64,000 nt of DNA, taken from Companilactobacillus formosensis. GTDB lineage: Bacteria; Bacillota; Bacilli; Lactobacillales; Lactobacillaceae. Location of the stretch: positions 62,001-126,000 of the forward strand of contig NZ_BJDU01000004.1 in the NCBI RefSeq assembly GCF_005405305.1. The letters are read 5' to 3'. Shown here in pieces: positions 24,259 to 33,336 of this stretch. The notes below the pieces were generated by a model. That model was not told where the DNA came from. It saw only the letters and a list, made by a program, of their open reading frames with translations, and searched no databases. The translations under genes were made by a program, and so were the position numbers. Numbering within the stretch: the first letter of the stretch is position 1; each line of letters begins with the position of its first letter.

Positions 24259-25374
24259 ATGAAGAAACGAATAATTGTCTTTTTTTCCACATTATTACTA
24301 TTAATTGCAACATTTTTACCTTTCGCGACAACAGTTAAAGCTGCGCCTGATAAGTCCTATGCGATTCAGGCAATTTTACCAGACAATCAAATCAACAAGG
24401 ATGAATCTTTCTTTGATCTCAAAGTTGAGCCTAATAAAGACCAAACTTTGAAAGTTTTGATTGCCAACACTGGTAGTAAATCAATCACGGTCACGGCTGA
24501 AGTCAATAATGCTTATACGGCGGACTCTGGTGTGATTGGCTACGATAAATACAACGCCCAATTGTACAAATCAAAACTGCCATCCTTAACATCTCTAGTC
24601 GAGGGCAAACGTAAACAAACTGTCCACTTGGCTACTGGTGAGAATAAGACGGTCGAGTTCAAAGTAAAGTCACCTGATTCTGAATATGCGGGAATTATTT
24701 TGGGTGGTGTTACGACTACAGCTTCAGTTAGTCCAACGAAATCTAAAAATATCAATATCAAGAATCAAGTTCGCTACGTCAAAGGGGTAGTTTTGCGCTC
24801 CAAAGATGATGGTGTCATGCCTGATATGCATTTGACTTCCGCGGCACCAAAAGCTGTAGCCGGTTCAACAGGAATTGCCTACACCTTGGACAATACAGCG
24901 CCGATAAACATCAATAAAGTGTCTCTGAAGGCAGAAATCACTAATGGTAGTAAGAAGACTAACTACAGTGCAGATAACCTTCAAATCGCTCCTAATTCGC
25001 AATTCAACTACTTCATTCCAGTGAAGAAGTTAGATGCCGGAACTTACAAAGCACACATTACTTTGAAGAACGATTCTGGTTTTGAAAAGTCATTTAATTA
25101 CAATATCACTGTCAAACAACGTCAAGTTGATAACGTCAATGATGCGGCTTCACCAAAGCAGGAATCCAACAATAAACAGTGGATTGGAATCATTATCGGA
25201 ATTATCGTTTTGATTGCCGTCGTAGTTTGGATGTACCTCTACTATTCACAACGTAATAAGGGTAACGGTCCAACTAAGGGTCGTGGCAAACTCAATATGA
25301 GAAGTACCAAGAAACCTGACAAGTCAAAAGATTCAAGATCAGGTAGTACTCGTTCAGAACGTCATAAGAAATAA
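24259..25374 (+). CDS. WxL-interacting surface protein (DUF916/DUF3324 type), 3
   Basis: 371 residues. Signal peptide (IIVFFSTLLLLIATFLPFAT) ending near VKA-AP; DUF916 with DESFFDLKVEPNKDQTLKVL; DUF3324 from about residue 170; membrane helix (WIGIIIGIIVLIAVVVWMYL) and a long Lys/Arg/Ser tail inside the cell. Overall like the protein at 22095. Strong GTAGGAG site. The three paralogs probably pair with different WxL partners. A terminator follows before the large lectin-like gene. Confidence 0.88.
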   Translation: MKKRIIVFFSTLLLLIATFLPFATTVKAAPDKSYAIQAILPDNQINKDESFFDLKVEPNKDQTLKVLIANTGSKSITVTAEVNNAYTADSGVIGYDKYNAQLYKSKLPSLTSLVEGKRKQTVHLATGENKTVEFKVKSPDSEYAGIILGGVTTTASVSPTKSKNINIKNQVRYVKGVVLRSKDDGVMPDMHLTSAAPKAVAGSTGIAYTLDNTAPININKVSLKAEITNGSKKTNYSADNLQIAPNSQFNYFIPVKKLDAGTYKAHITLKNDSGFEKSFNYNITVKQRQVDNVNDAASPKQESNNKQWIGIIIGIIVLIAVVVWMYLYYSQRNKGNGPTKGRGKLNMRSTKKPDKSKDSRSGSTRSERHKK

Positions 25375-25380
25375 AGATAA

Positions 25381-25418
25381 AATCGCCTTACTAATTTTGA
25401 TTGGTAAGACGATTTTTT
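25381..25418 (+). terminator. Terminator after third DUF916 gene
   Basis: AATCGCCTTAC/GTAAGACGATT stem (one A-C mismatch) with seven T residues. Confidence 0.85.
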
Positions 25419-25524
25419 TGCTCTCATAATTCAATAATCAAAAATAATTTTATTATTTATTAACGTTCAACACTTTAATTATGAACTATTATAAGAATAG
25501 AGATAATTGAAGGAGTGACGTATC

Positions 25525-27828
25525 ACGTTCAATAATAAAAATAAATTGGCTGTTCTATCAGCTGTATTATTGACATTTATTGTTCTCATGCCGTTTACTA
25601 CTCAAGTAGTTTTTGCGGACGCCGACAGTGATGCTATTAGCAATGCGCCAGTTGGTTTGGATATTTCAAAGTACTTTGATGTTGGCAATTTTGAGAAGAC
25701 ATCTACTGAAGATGACAATTATCCATATCAAACTAACTCGGCTACTATTTACAACAATTCTAGTGATTCATCTGATAAGCACAACGGTCGTGTTTTGGAT
25801 ATGGCTAAGAGTGGTGATGAAAAGAGTGTCGGAGCTGCCTGGTCAAAAATAGGCAGTGGCAGTGATAATTATATTGATATAAATAAAAAACAAACTGTTT
25901 CGGTTTGGCTTTATTTTGGTTCTGGAGAAGATACGGATCCTTTGAGCAATGGTGAAGGGATGTCGTTAGTTTTGCAAAATGATTCTCGTGGAACTTCTGC
26001 CATGGGAGCTGGAATGCAATCTCTAGGTTCGATGGGAGCCGATACAGCTAAATTGAAAGCTATTGGTACTAATCTTTTGGGTAATTGGAATTGGAGTAAA
26101 GACTCTAGTTCTGGTGCCACGACCAATACCCCGGAACAGGCCGCCCAGACTGCGGTTGGTAACAGTATTGCTTTGAATTTCAAAACAGAAGATAACAATT
26201 TGATGGGGAGTAAACTTCAACAGCCTATTCAAATTGGCGAAACTCCAATAGATTATGATAATGTCCTACATACTGGTGGGAAGAAATATTTGTATTACAC
26301 ATTGAATAGTTTTGATACGCCAAAGGGTACGGATACGCCACCTGCTACTTTTCCAGCCTATAATGATTTATTAAGTGTTGATTTTGGCAATTACATTCCT
26401 TCATTGAAGTTAGGTAATACGGGTAGTTCTTATGGCTTGATCAATTTGACTTATCCTGGCAATTCAGTTTCGTACAAGTCATTGGATTTAAATAATATTC
26501 GTAATGATGATCAACTAAAAGCTAGTCTTTCGACGATTGGAAATGGTAGCTTGTGGGCTTATATCACAGGTGTTTCCAATAAAGGTAAGGCTTTGTCGAC
26601 CTATCAAGCAGCACCAACTCAAACTCACTTGATTGACGGTGACGATGAAAATGGTAATCCAATTTATTGGCATCATTTGACCTTTACTTGGAATCCAGCT
26701 GAAAATGGGAATCCGGCTACAATTAGTTATGATTACAATGACAAATATCCTGACGGAACTACTAATACCGGTCAGAGTGATTATTATGACGAAGTTAAAG
26801 AAACTATCCCAGTCGATCCTAGCGAACTCGGTAATCCAACTGACGGACACGTTTATTGGGGCTTGACCGGTGCCAATAATGAGAAAGCTAATTACAGCAA
26901 ACTAGCCGTTTTCGAATCAATCCCCGCACTAGCCACTGCCACAGCGACTGCTTCATTGACTGATAACGATTTGAACAAAACTATCACTGACGATTCAACC
27001 GACAATACCGTCAATAATGGCGATAATTTGAGCTTTGACTACAATTTGAAGTGGGATAATACCTCACGTGAAAACTGGCAAAATATCGTCTCTGATTTGA
27101 ATTTGCCAACTGATGTTACCTATCGTTCAGCTACAATCACTTATAAAGATGCCAATGGTAATAGTAGTAGTCCAATTACAATTTCCGATTCTAAAGGGAT
27201 GACTAATAGCACTTTAGGTTACACTTTGACAAAAGACCTCGGAACAATCGACACTAATAATGGTTATACGAGTGCTGACATAGTTTTAAACGGTACCGCT
27301 ACTAATTCAACTGGCCAAGAAATCACCGTTTCACCAGCGCCGGCCACATTCAAGGGCGACAATGCGATTGAAACAACAAGTACACCGCAATTCAAAATTG
27401 AAGGCAACAAAGTCCCTGATAAAATTTTGAAATTGACTGTTTCAAAGGATTTGAATTTCCAAGACATCAATTATCAAGCAACGAAAAAATACATCACAAG
27501 AAAAAATGATTTTGACTTGACCGTAACTAGTCTCAGATCTCCTTGGAAATTAGATGTGTCCACGAACGGACTATCACTAAACGGCAAGTCTTTCCACGGT
27601 AGTTTAGTTTACAAAAAGAACCAAGCAACTACCGAACCATTGACCAGTTCAGATGAATTGATAGCCCAAGACTTGAATTCATATCAAGACAAAACCGTTA
27701 GTGATTTATCAGCTACCTGGACGAAAAATACTGGCTTGTTACTAGAACCAGATCAAGATCAAGTATCACCAGCAGGCAAATATCAAGGAACTCTAAATTG
27801 GACTTTAGTCAATTCAATTACAAATTAG
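25525..27828 (+). CDS. Large secreted lectin-like protein of the WxL cluster, unusual start codon
   Basis: About 767 residues. Signal peptide LAVLSAVLLTFIVLMPFTTQ ending VFA-DA. Residues 30-430 look like an L-type lectin-like sandwich (TVSVWLYFGSGE, LSNGEGMSLVLQND, YWHHLTFTWNP); later repeats are Ig/DUF11-like (TASLTDNDLNKT and similar). No WxL motif, sorting signal or membrane helix is visible. AGGAGTG (25511-25517) points to initiation at 25525, where the codon is ACG; the first standard codon is TTG at 25546, which would keep the hydrophobic core but lose the basic start. Either rare initiation or a start-codon mutation. Confidence 0.75.
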   Translation, partial: TFNNKNKLAVLSAVLLTFIVLMPFTTQVVFADADSDAISNAPVGLDISKYFDVGNFEKTSTEDDNYPYQTNSATIYNNSSDSSDKHNGRVLDMAKSGDEKSVGAAWSKIGSGSDNYIDINKKQTVSVWLYFGSGEDTDPLSNGEGMSLVLQNDSRGTSAMGAGMQSLGSMGADTAKLKAIGTNLLGNWNWSKDSSSGATTNTPEQAAQTAVGNSIALNFKTEDNNLMGSKLQQPIQIGETPIDYDNVLHTGGKKYLYYTLNSFDTPKGTDTPPATFPAYNDLLSVDFGNYIPSLKLGNTGSSYGLINLTYPGNSVSYKSLDLNNIRNDDQLKASLSTIGNGSLWAYITGVSNKGKALSTYQAAPTQTHLIDGDDENGNPIYWHHLTFTWNPAENGNPATISYDYNDKYPDGTTNTGQSDYYDEVKETIPVDPSELGNPTDGHVYWGLTGANNEKANYSKLAVFESIPALATATATASLTDNDLNKTITDDSTDNTVNNGDNLSFDYNLKWDNTSRENWQNIVSDLNLPTDVTYRSATITYKDANGNSSSPITISDSKGMTNSTLGYTLTKDLGTIDTNNGYTSADIVLNGTATNSTGQEITVSPAPATFKGDNAIETTSTPQFKIEGNKVPDKILKLTVSKDLNFQDINYQATKKYITRKNDFDLTVTSLRSPWKLDVSTNGLSLNGKSFHGSLVYKKNQATTEPLTSSDELIAQDLNSYQDKTVSDLSATWTKNTGLLLEPDQDQVSPAGKYQGTLNWTLVNSITN

Positions 27829-27835
27829 ACAAAAT

Positions 27836-27890
27836 AATAGCTCTATAAGAATGTAGTTTATAACATTCTTATAGAGCTATTTTGATTTTT
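27836..27890 (+). terminator. Strong terminator of the WxL cluster
   Basis: A perfect 19-bp stem (27836-27854 with 27863-27881), eight-base loop, then a T-rich tail. Confidence 0.9.
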
Positions 27891-27929
27891 TTATCGTAAT
27901 TTTTTCTTATAAATAAGAAGTAGAAGGAC

Positions 27930-27944
27930 TATCTAGTCGGCAGC
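27930..27944 (+). repeat. Short dispersed repeat, copy B
   Basis: TATCTAGTCGGCAGC, between the convergent lectin-like and Mga-like genes. Confidence 0.55.
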
Positions 27945-27951
27945 GTAAATA

Positions 27952-29469
27952 CTACAATGCCTTTTTCTTCTTTTCTTCCTCTTGTTTAATCTTGATTTTC
28001 TTAACGTAAACTTGGTTCAACTGAATCAACAACCAAATATAATCAGGGCGCGTTGAAGAAATATCCCAAGGAATAACTTTCAAATTCTCAGGATACTTTT
28101 TCCGTTCAATATCCAAAGGCAACACATCTAATGAAGTGATCAATACATCGACGTCATCGAAAACGTTGCTAGGAACGATCTCAACGAAGTCCAAAGTCCG
28201 GATATTTCTCAAAACAACTTCAGCAGTTTGATTACCAGGATCAATCAAGACTTTGACTTTGATAATATCTTCAGCACGAATAGTTGAGATATAACTAGGC
28301 AAAACTTGATACAAATCTTTAGAAATCAATTCTGCAGCGTTGTAGATTCCTGGAAATTCATTCTGATCGACGTTAGAGAAGAAGGTGTAGACATCTTTAT
28401 ATAAGTCTGTATAACTTCTCTCATTATTTTCGTTAGGGTACATCGTGTCCAGATGCATCAAGGAATAAGGCGCCATAATGTAATAAAAGACAATATCACG
28501 TGTTACATAAGTCATAATATGTTTCAAAGTCTTCTGATTGTGGTAGACCGACATGTCATCGTGGTAATGTTCCTTCAAGAAATCTATAAAGTGATAAACG
28601 AGCGCATAGAACTTCGGATTGATTCTAGCGTTGGCATTGATTGGTTGCTCAAATGAAGTATCACTAGGTTGGAACGCTGTTCTTCTGAAGAGATTGATCA
28701 ATTTATTTTCGTTATCTAAGGCCACTACCGGCACGATAGGATAATCTTCCTGTGTCAAAATATCTTCGCCTAGACTTTGGGTGCCAAAAACATCGCTATA
28801 ATATGGTAATTCATCAATATAGTGACGTTTGATCAAACGAATTCTAGAAATTGCTAGAAAATATTTCAATTGGAAATGAACGATTGGATTATCAAAAGTA
28901 ATATCAGTTCGACCGATAATTTGATCGATAGAATTTTCTTGAATCAAACTAAATGGCCATTCTTGCCCATGATATGTGTACCAATAAACATAATATGCCA
29001 TCCAACGAATGTTTTTCTCATTACCCTTGATCTCAAGTGTCGAGTTGGAAATTTTGAGACCAAAATTTTTTAGAAAAGCTCTAAATTTGGACATTCGACG
29101 ATTTAAAGTGGACTTGCTCGTAAAGTGTTCATCACTGAAACTTTCAAATGACGGATTAGCATTAGTCAAGCCATAATTGAAAGCTTGGAAAACGACTGAG
29201 TTTTTTACCAAAAATAGTCGGTAAGTATCAATGGAAACTTTTCTGAAGTCGATTGACTCGATTTTTGTATCGCTAGGGTCAATGTCGGGAGCGACGTCAG
29301 CTAAATCTTCCAGTAATGCTTGAAAAATATTATATGTTTTTTGGTAGGTGAATTGTAGTCGATTACTAATGTTGCTTAGGTTTACTTCACGAGGAGGTAA
29401 AGATTTTATAACAGTTAGCATTTTGTATTTTTCTACGTCTTGCTTAACTAAGAAAATTTGCTCCAACAT
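27952..29469 (-). CDS. Mga-like helix-turn-helix transcriptional regulator
   Basis: 505 residues. The N-terminus carries two winged-helix regions (REVNLSNISNRLQFTYQKTY and SKSTLNRRMSKFRAFLKNFG), the Mga/AtxA arrangement, followed by a long central part resembling PRD-like domains and a C-terminal EIIB-like section (VKVLIDPGNQTAEVVL). Such regulators control surface and virulence genes in Gram-positive cocci and WxL loci in lactobacilli. Convergent with the WxL cluster, which is the likely target. The start follows CGGGGGAAGAC. Confidence 0.78.
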   Translation of the reverse strand: MLEQIFLVKQDVEKYKMLTVIKSLPPREVNLSNISNRLQFTYQKTYNIFQALLEDLADVAPDIDPSDTKIESIDFRKVSIDTYRLFLVKNSVVFQAFNYGLTNANPSFESFSDEHFTSKSTLNRRMSKFRAFLKNFGLKISNSTLEIKGNEKNIRWMAYYVYWYTYHGQEWPFSLIQENSIDQIIGRTDITFDNPIVHFQLKYFLAISRIRLIKRHYIDELPYYSDVFGTQSLGEDILTQEDYPIVPVVALDNENKLINLFRRTAFQPSDTSFEQPINANARINPKFYALVYHFIDFLKEHYHDDMSVYHNQKTLKHIMTYVTRDIVFYYIMAPYSLMHLDTMYPNENNERSYTDLYKDVYTFFSNVDQNEFPGIYNAAELISKDLYQVLPSYISTIRAEDIIKVKVLIDPGNQTAEVVLRNIRTLDFVEIVPSNVFDDVDVLITSLDVLPLDIERKKYPENLKVIPWDISSTRPDYIWLLIQLNQVYVKKIKIKQEEEKKKKAL

Positions 29470-29525
29470 TTGTCTTCCCCCGGTAACGTTTAATTAAAAT
29501 ATTTTAATAATAAATGAAACACTAC

Positions 29526-29554
29526 TTGCTACTATCTTAACATTTATTTATAAT
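29526..29554 (+). promoter_or_regulatory. Promoter of the lysine riboswitch leader
   Basis: TTGCTA and TATAAT with a 17-bp spacer, placing the start at about 29561, right at the first riboswitch stem. Confidence 0.8.
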
Positions 29555-29561
29555 GTTTTGT

Positions 29562-29714
29562 AATCAGATAGAGGTGCAATCTTTATTATTAGTATTTTGG
29601 AGTATGGATAGGGTACTTTGAAAAGATATGAAAGGAAAGTTTGCCGAAATCAATTATCCCTACTTGGTAATTTGATTGGGCTACCGCTTAATAGGTGGTG
29701 GACTGTCGATTTTA
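29562..29714 (+). promoter_or_regulatory. Lysine riboswitch (L box) aptamer
   Basis: Conserved L-box blocks occur in order: AGAGGTGC (29570), TAGTA, GGAGTATGGATAGGGTA, TGAAAGGAAAG, GCCGAAAT, GGGCTACC and ACTGTCG (about 29702). The closing stem P1 pairs AATC-GATAG (29563-29572) with CTGTC-GATT (29703-29711). It should sense lysine and control the terminator ahead of the lysine permease gene. Confidence 0.92.
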
Positions 29715-29815
29715 GAGAGTGGAGGACGGCGCTTGGGTTCTGAGCAAAAAGCACAGGGACATGCTGTTCGCAACTCGTTTCCGCAATATTGCCGGCAAAC
29801 GAAGACACACTCTAA
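29712..29815 (+). repeat. Structured insert between aptamer and terminator, related to 31619
   Basis: TTAGAGAGTG (29712-29721) pairs with CACACTCTAA (29806-29815) except for one A-A mismatch. Inside are an ACAG/CTGT hairpin and a CGTTT/AAACG hairpin holding the palindrome CAATATTG. TTAGAGAG, GGACGG and CTCGTTTCCGC recur in the same order at 31619-31666. It may be part of the expression platform or an inserted repeat. Confidence 0.5.
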
Positions 29816-29847
29816 TTCGTTGAGCTATTGATTAATGGGATAATTAT

Positions 29848-29891
29848 AATCCTTATTGTCGGTAGTTCCTCTGATAATAAGGATTTTTTTT
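29848..29891 (+). terminator. Riboswitch-controlled terminator ahead of lysP
   Basis: AATCCTTATT/AATAAGGATT stem with a T-run of eight, ending 23 nt before the start codon. Lysine binding would favour this stem. Just upstream, CTATTGATTA (29825-29834) could pair with the 5' strand of P1 as an antiterminator. Confidence 0.8.
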
Positions 29892-29914
29892 ATATCCAAA
29901 AAGGGGAATGAAAG

Positions 29915-31363
29915 ATGGAAAATAATGATGTGAATAGGTCGTTGAAGACCCGTCATTTGTCGATGATCGCACTTGGTGGGTCAATTGGAACCGGTTTGTT
30001 TGTGGCAAGTGGTTCCTCAATTTCAACAGCTGGTCCTGGAGGTGCCTTGATAGCTTATGTGGCTATTGGTATTATGGTTTACTTCTTGATGACTAGTTTG
30101 GGAGAAATGGCAACTTACATGCCAGTTTCCGGCTCATTTGCGACATATGCTACAAAATTTATCGATCCTGCTTTTGGTTTTGCTTTAGGTTGGAATTATT
30201 GGTTCAACTGGGCGATTACTTTGGCGGTCGATTTATCCACAATCTCTATAGTTGTAAAATATTGGTTCCCAAGTTGGACCTCGTGGAAGATTAGTTTGAC
30301 TTTCATGATTGTGCTCTTGGTAATCAACTTTATCTCAGTAAGTTCTTTTGGTGAAACTGAATACTGGTTATCATCAATCAAAGTTACTGCCGTTATCATT
30401 TTCTTGATTGTTGGTGTCTTAAGTATATTAGGAATTTTAGGAAATGAAAACTTTGTTGGATTGACAAATTATACATATAAGAAAGCACCTTTCGTTGGAG
30501 GCGTTCCGGCGATTCTAAGTGTGTTCGTTGTTGCCGGGTTCTCCTTCCAAGGTACTGAGTTGATCGGTATCACGGCTGGGGAATCAGCAACTCCTGAAAA
30601 GAGTATCCCTAAGGCTATCAAACAAGTCTTTTGGAGAATTTTATTGTTTTACATTTTGTCTATCGCCATTATCGGTGCTTTGATTCCTTACACTAGTCCA
30701 AATCTTTTAGGATCAGACGCTGGCGATATTGCTATCAGTCCCTTTACGATTGTTTTCAAGAAAGTTGGGATTCCATTAGCTGCCGGAGTTATGAACGCTG
30801 TTATTTTGACTTCAGTAATTTCTGCTGCTAACTCAGGACTATACGCTGCCAGTCGGATGCTTTGGTCAATGAGTAAAAATAACATGGCACCAAAGGTTTT
30901 TGAAAAAACTAACGGTCGTGGTGTACCAGTCTTCTCACTTCTACTAACTGCTTTAGTTGGTGGGGCGGCCTTATTCACTAGTTTGTACGGAGATTCATTC
31001 TATGAACTATTAGTTGCAGCCAGTGGTTTGACCGGATTCATCGCCTGGATCGGGATTGCCTTTTCTCATTATCGTTTCAGAAAAGCATACTTATTCAAGG
31101 GTTACAGTCTAGATGACTTGAAGTACAAAGCTAAGTGGTTCCCATTTGGACCAATTTTAGCCATCATCTTAGGTATCATTATTATTATTGGACAAGATGT
31201 GCGTTCAATGGTTGACTTCAATATTGGTCGTCTCTTGATCAGTTACAGTGGTTTGATTATTTTGTTCATATGTTGGGCTTACTACAAGATCAAACATAAG
31301 ACGAAGTTCTTGAAGCTAGAAGATATCGATGTTGAAGCTACTAAAAATGGTGGTCATTACTAG
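29915..31363 (+). CDS. lysP: Lysine-specific amino acid permease
   Basis: 482 residues, about 12 membrane helices, APC superfamily. The signatures LKTRHLSMIALGGSIGTGLF, FVVAGFSFQGTELIGITAGE and the central AANSGLYAASRMLW match the LysP/GabP branch. The upstream lysine riboswitch and terminator make lysine the expected substrate, and uptake should be switched off when lysine is plentiful. GGGG-type binding site 8 nt before the ATG. The serS promoter overlaps its stop codon, so the genes are separate units. Confidence 0.92.
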   Translation: MENNDVNRSLKTRHLSMIALGGSIGTGLFVASGSSISTAGPGGALIAYVAIGIMVYFLMTSLGEMATYMPVSGSFATYATKFIDPAFGFALGWNYWFNWAITLAVDLSTISIVVKYWFPSWTSWKISLTFMIVLLVINFISVSSFGETEYWLSSIKVTAVIIFLIVGVLSILGILGNENFVGLTNYTYKKAPFVGGVPAILSVFVVAGFSFQGTELIGITAGESATPEKSIPKAIKQVFWRILLFYILSIAIIGALIPYTSPNLLGSDAGDIAISPFTIVFKKVGIPLAAGVMNAVILTSVISAANSGLYAASRMLWSMSKNNMAPKVFEKTNGRGVPVFSLLLTALVGGAALFTSLYGDSFYELLVAASGLTGFIAWIGIAFSHYRFRKAYLFKGYSLDDLKYKAKWFPFGPILAIILGIIIIIGQDVRSMVDFNIGRLLISYSGLIILFICWAYYKIKHKTKFLKLEDIDVEATKNGGHY

Positions 31364-31392
31364 TTGATATTTAGAACATTTTAAATTATGAT
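31364..31392 (+). promoter_or_regulatory. Promoter of the serS T-box leader
   Basis: TTGATA and TATGAT with a 17-bp spacer, beginning at the lysP stop codon. Confidence 0.75.
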
Positions 31393-31397
31393 TAACA

Positions 31398-31615
31398 ATG
31401 AATATAAAGCTAAGAGAGTGCCTACTCACAAACCTTTCAGAGAGACGATGGTCGGTGAAAATCGTCAAGGTTTTATTCCAGCATTCTGGCAACGGGTAAT
31501 GCCGTTCGGGTTGATCCGATAAAATCTGAAAGTGCAGGGTATTGTATACTCTGAAACTGGGTGGTACCGCGAATGGTCGATTCGTCCCTTTATTGGGATG
31601 TTTCGACCTTTTTTT
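31398..31615 (+). promoter_or_regulatory. T-box leader of serS with terminator
   Basis: The T-box sequence GGTGGTACCGCG (31560-31571) pairs with uncharged tRNA acceptor ends. Upstream stem I includes GAGAGACGATGG and GGTGAAAATCGTC; a TCC in GTTGATCCGATAAAA (about 31515) is a plausible serine specifier. The terminator is GGTCGA/TCGACC with an inner CGTCCC/GGGATG part (31575-31608) and seven T residues. Uncharged tRNA-Ser should allow read-through. Confidence 0.9.
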
Positions 31616-31618
31616 ATA

Positions 31619-31699
31619 TTAGAGAGCGGAACAAGGACGGTTAGCTCTTGAGTAGCTCGTTTCCGCTACACTGCAGGAAACAGTTACATAGGCTAATCG
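31619..31699 (+). repeat. Structured repeat after the T-box, related to 29712
   Basis: TTAGAGAGCGGA at 31619, GGACGG, and CTCGTTTCCGC at 31656 follow the same order as in the lysP leader. AGCGGAA/TTTCCGCT forms an outer stem and AGCTC/GAGTAGCT an inner one. It separates the T-box terminator from the serS ribosome binding site. Confidence 0.45.
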
Positions 31700-31730
31700 T
31701 GCAAGTTCACAAATAATGGAGGATGAATTT

Positions 31731-33020
31731 ATGTTAGACATTAAGCTAATCAGAAAAGACCCTGAATGGATCAAAAACAAATTAGCTTCACGTGGCGTTA
31801 CTAGTGAAGAAATCGACGAATTGCTTTCATACGATGAAAAGCGTCGTGAATTGTTAGTTAAGACAGAAACTTTGAAGGAAGAAAGAAATAAGGTTTCTCA
31901 AGGAATTGCTAACAAGAAACGCAACAAGGAAGATGCTAGTGAAGAAATCGCTGCTATGAAAAAAGTTGGTGGCGATATCAAGAAGATCGATGCTGACCTT
32001 GAAGAAACACAAAACAAGATGAATTACATCTTAGTTCGTCTACCTAACATTCCTGACGATTCTGTTCCCGTTGGTCCTGACGAAAGTACTAACGTTGAAA
32101 TCAGAAAAGTCGGTGCTGTTCCTAAGGAAAACTTCAAACCAAGACACCACTGGGATATTGGTGAAGAACTAGGAATTTTGGACTTTGAACAAGCTACTAA
32201 AGTTTCTGGCTCACGTTTTGTTTATTACATTGGTATGGGTGCTAGACTTGAACGTGCTGTTTACAACTTCATGTTGGATCAACACCAAAAAGAAGGCTAT
32301 ACAGAAGTAATCCCTCCATACTTGGTTAACAACAATGCCATGTTTGGTACTAGTCAATTCCCTAAATTTACAGAAGATGTCTATACGGTTATGGTTGATG
32401 AAAACCCATTGACTTTGATCCCTACAGCTGAAGTTCCTTTGACAAACTACTTTGCTGACAAGATTTTGGATGAAAAAGACTTGCCTAAATACGTTACAGC
32501 TTTGACACCTTGTTTCCGTTCTGAAGCTGGTTCTGCCGGTCGTGATACTCGTGGATTGATTCGTATGCACCAATTTAACAAGGTCGAAATGGTTAAGGTT
32601 ACAAAGCCTGAAGAATCATACAACGAACTAGAAAAATTGACTGCTAATGCTGAAAATATCCTCAAACAACTAGGACTTCCATATCACGTAATCGTTCTTT
32701 CAAGTGGGGACGCTAGTTTCAGTTCTGCTAAGACTTATGATCTTGAAGTTTGGATGCCTGCTCAAGACAAGTATCGTGAAGTTTCAAGTTGTTCAAACTG
32801 TCTTGACTTCCAAGCTCGTCGTGCTCACATCAGATATCGTGACGAAAATGGTAAGACAAAACTAGCTCACACATTGAATGGTTCAGGACTTGCTGCTGGT
32901 CGTACAGTTGCTGCTATTTTGGAAAACTACCAAAATGAAGACGGTTCTGTAACAATTCCAGACGTTTTAGTGCCATATATGGGTGGAGTTACAAAAATTA
33001 CTAAAGAAAATGCCAAATAG
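31731..33020 (+). CDS. serS: Seryl-tRNA synthetase
   Basis: 429 residues, normal length. Class II synthetase charging tRNA-Ser. The N-terminal 100 residues form the antiparallel coiled-coil arm ([20 protein letters not shown]). Motif 2 is in [20 protein letters not shown], and motif 3 in [19 protein letters not shown]. The start at 31731 has GGAGG 8 nt upstream; the ATG at 31716 overlaps that site. Regulated by the upstream T-box. Confidence 0.97.
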   Translation: MLDIKLIRKDPEWIKNKLASRGVTSEEIDELLSYDEKRRELLVKTETLKEERNKVSQGIANKKRNKEDASEEIAAMKKVGGDIKKIDADLEETQNKMNYILVRLPNIPDDSVPVGPDESTNVEIRKVGAVPKENFKPRHHWDIGEELGILDFEQATKVSGSRFVYYIGMGARLERAVYNFMLDQHQKEGYTEVIPPYLVNNNAMFGTSQFPKFTEDVYTVMVDENPLTLIPTAEVPLTNYFADKILDEKDLPKYVTALTPCFRSEAGSAGRDTRGLIRMHQFNKVEMVKVTKPEESYNELEKLTANAENILKQLGLPYHVIVLSSGDASFSSAKTYDLEVWMPAQDKYREVSSCSNCLDFQARRAHIRYRDENGKTKLAHTLNGSGLAAGRTVAAILENYQNEDGSVTIPDVLVPYMGGVTKITKENAK

Positions 33021-33023
33021 TTA

Positions 33024-33052
33024 TTGACCTGAGGCTTATAAATTGATAAGAT
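33024..33052 (+). promoter_or_regulatory. Promoter of tRNA-Asn
   Basis: TTGACC and TAAGAT with a 17-bp spacer, 33 bp before the tRNA. Confidence 0.75.
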
Positions 33053-33084
33053 TTAATAGTTCTGTTAAAGAGCTATTGAATTAT

Positions 33085-33157
33085 TCCGGATTAGCTCAGT
33101 TGGTAGAGCATCTGACTGTTAATCAGGGTGTCGTCAGTTCGAGTCTGACATCCGGAG
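33085..33157 (+). tRNA. tRNA-Asn (GTT)
   Basis: Complete cloverleaf of 73 nt: acceptor TCCGGAT/ATCCGGA with discriminator G, D-loop AGCTCAGTTGGTAGAGC, anticodon loop CTGTTAA with GTT, and T-loop GTTCGAGTC. CCA is not encoded. Confidence 0.96.
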
Positions 33158-33197
33158 TTATAAATACTTAGGAAATACCTAGGTGTCTCAATATATT

Positions 33198-33233
33198 ACA
33201 TCTAGTTCATTGGAATTAGGTGTATTTTTTTTT
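33198..33233 (+). terminator. Terminator between the two tRNA genes
   Basis: An 11-pair stem (33198-33208 with 33213-33223, two G-T pairs) with nine T residues, ending only 3 nt before tRNA-Thr. Confidence 0.75.
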
Positions 33234-33235
33234 AA

Positions 33236-33308
33236 GCCGTGTTAGCTCAGTTGGTAGAGCATCGGTATCGTAAACCGGCGGTCACAGGTTCGACTCCTGC
33301 ACACGGCA
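33236..33308 (+). tRNA. tRNA-Thr (CGT)
   Basis: Complete cloverleaf of 73 nt: acceptor GCCGTGT/ACACGGC, D-loop AGCTCAGTTGGTAGAGC, anticodon stem TCGGT/ACCGG with loop ATCGTAA reading CGT, T-arm CACAGGTTCGACTCCTG. It decodes ACG. CCA is not encoded. Confidence 0.94.
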
Positions 33309-33336
33309 TTGATAATTTTATGAAATACCTCCCATG

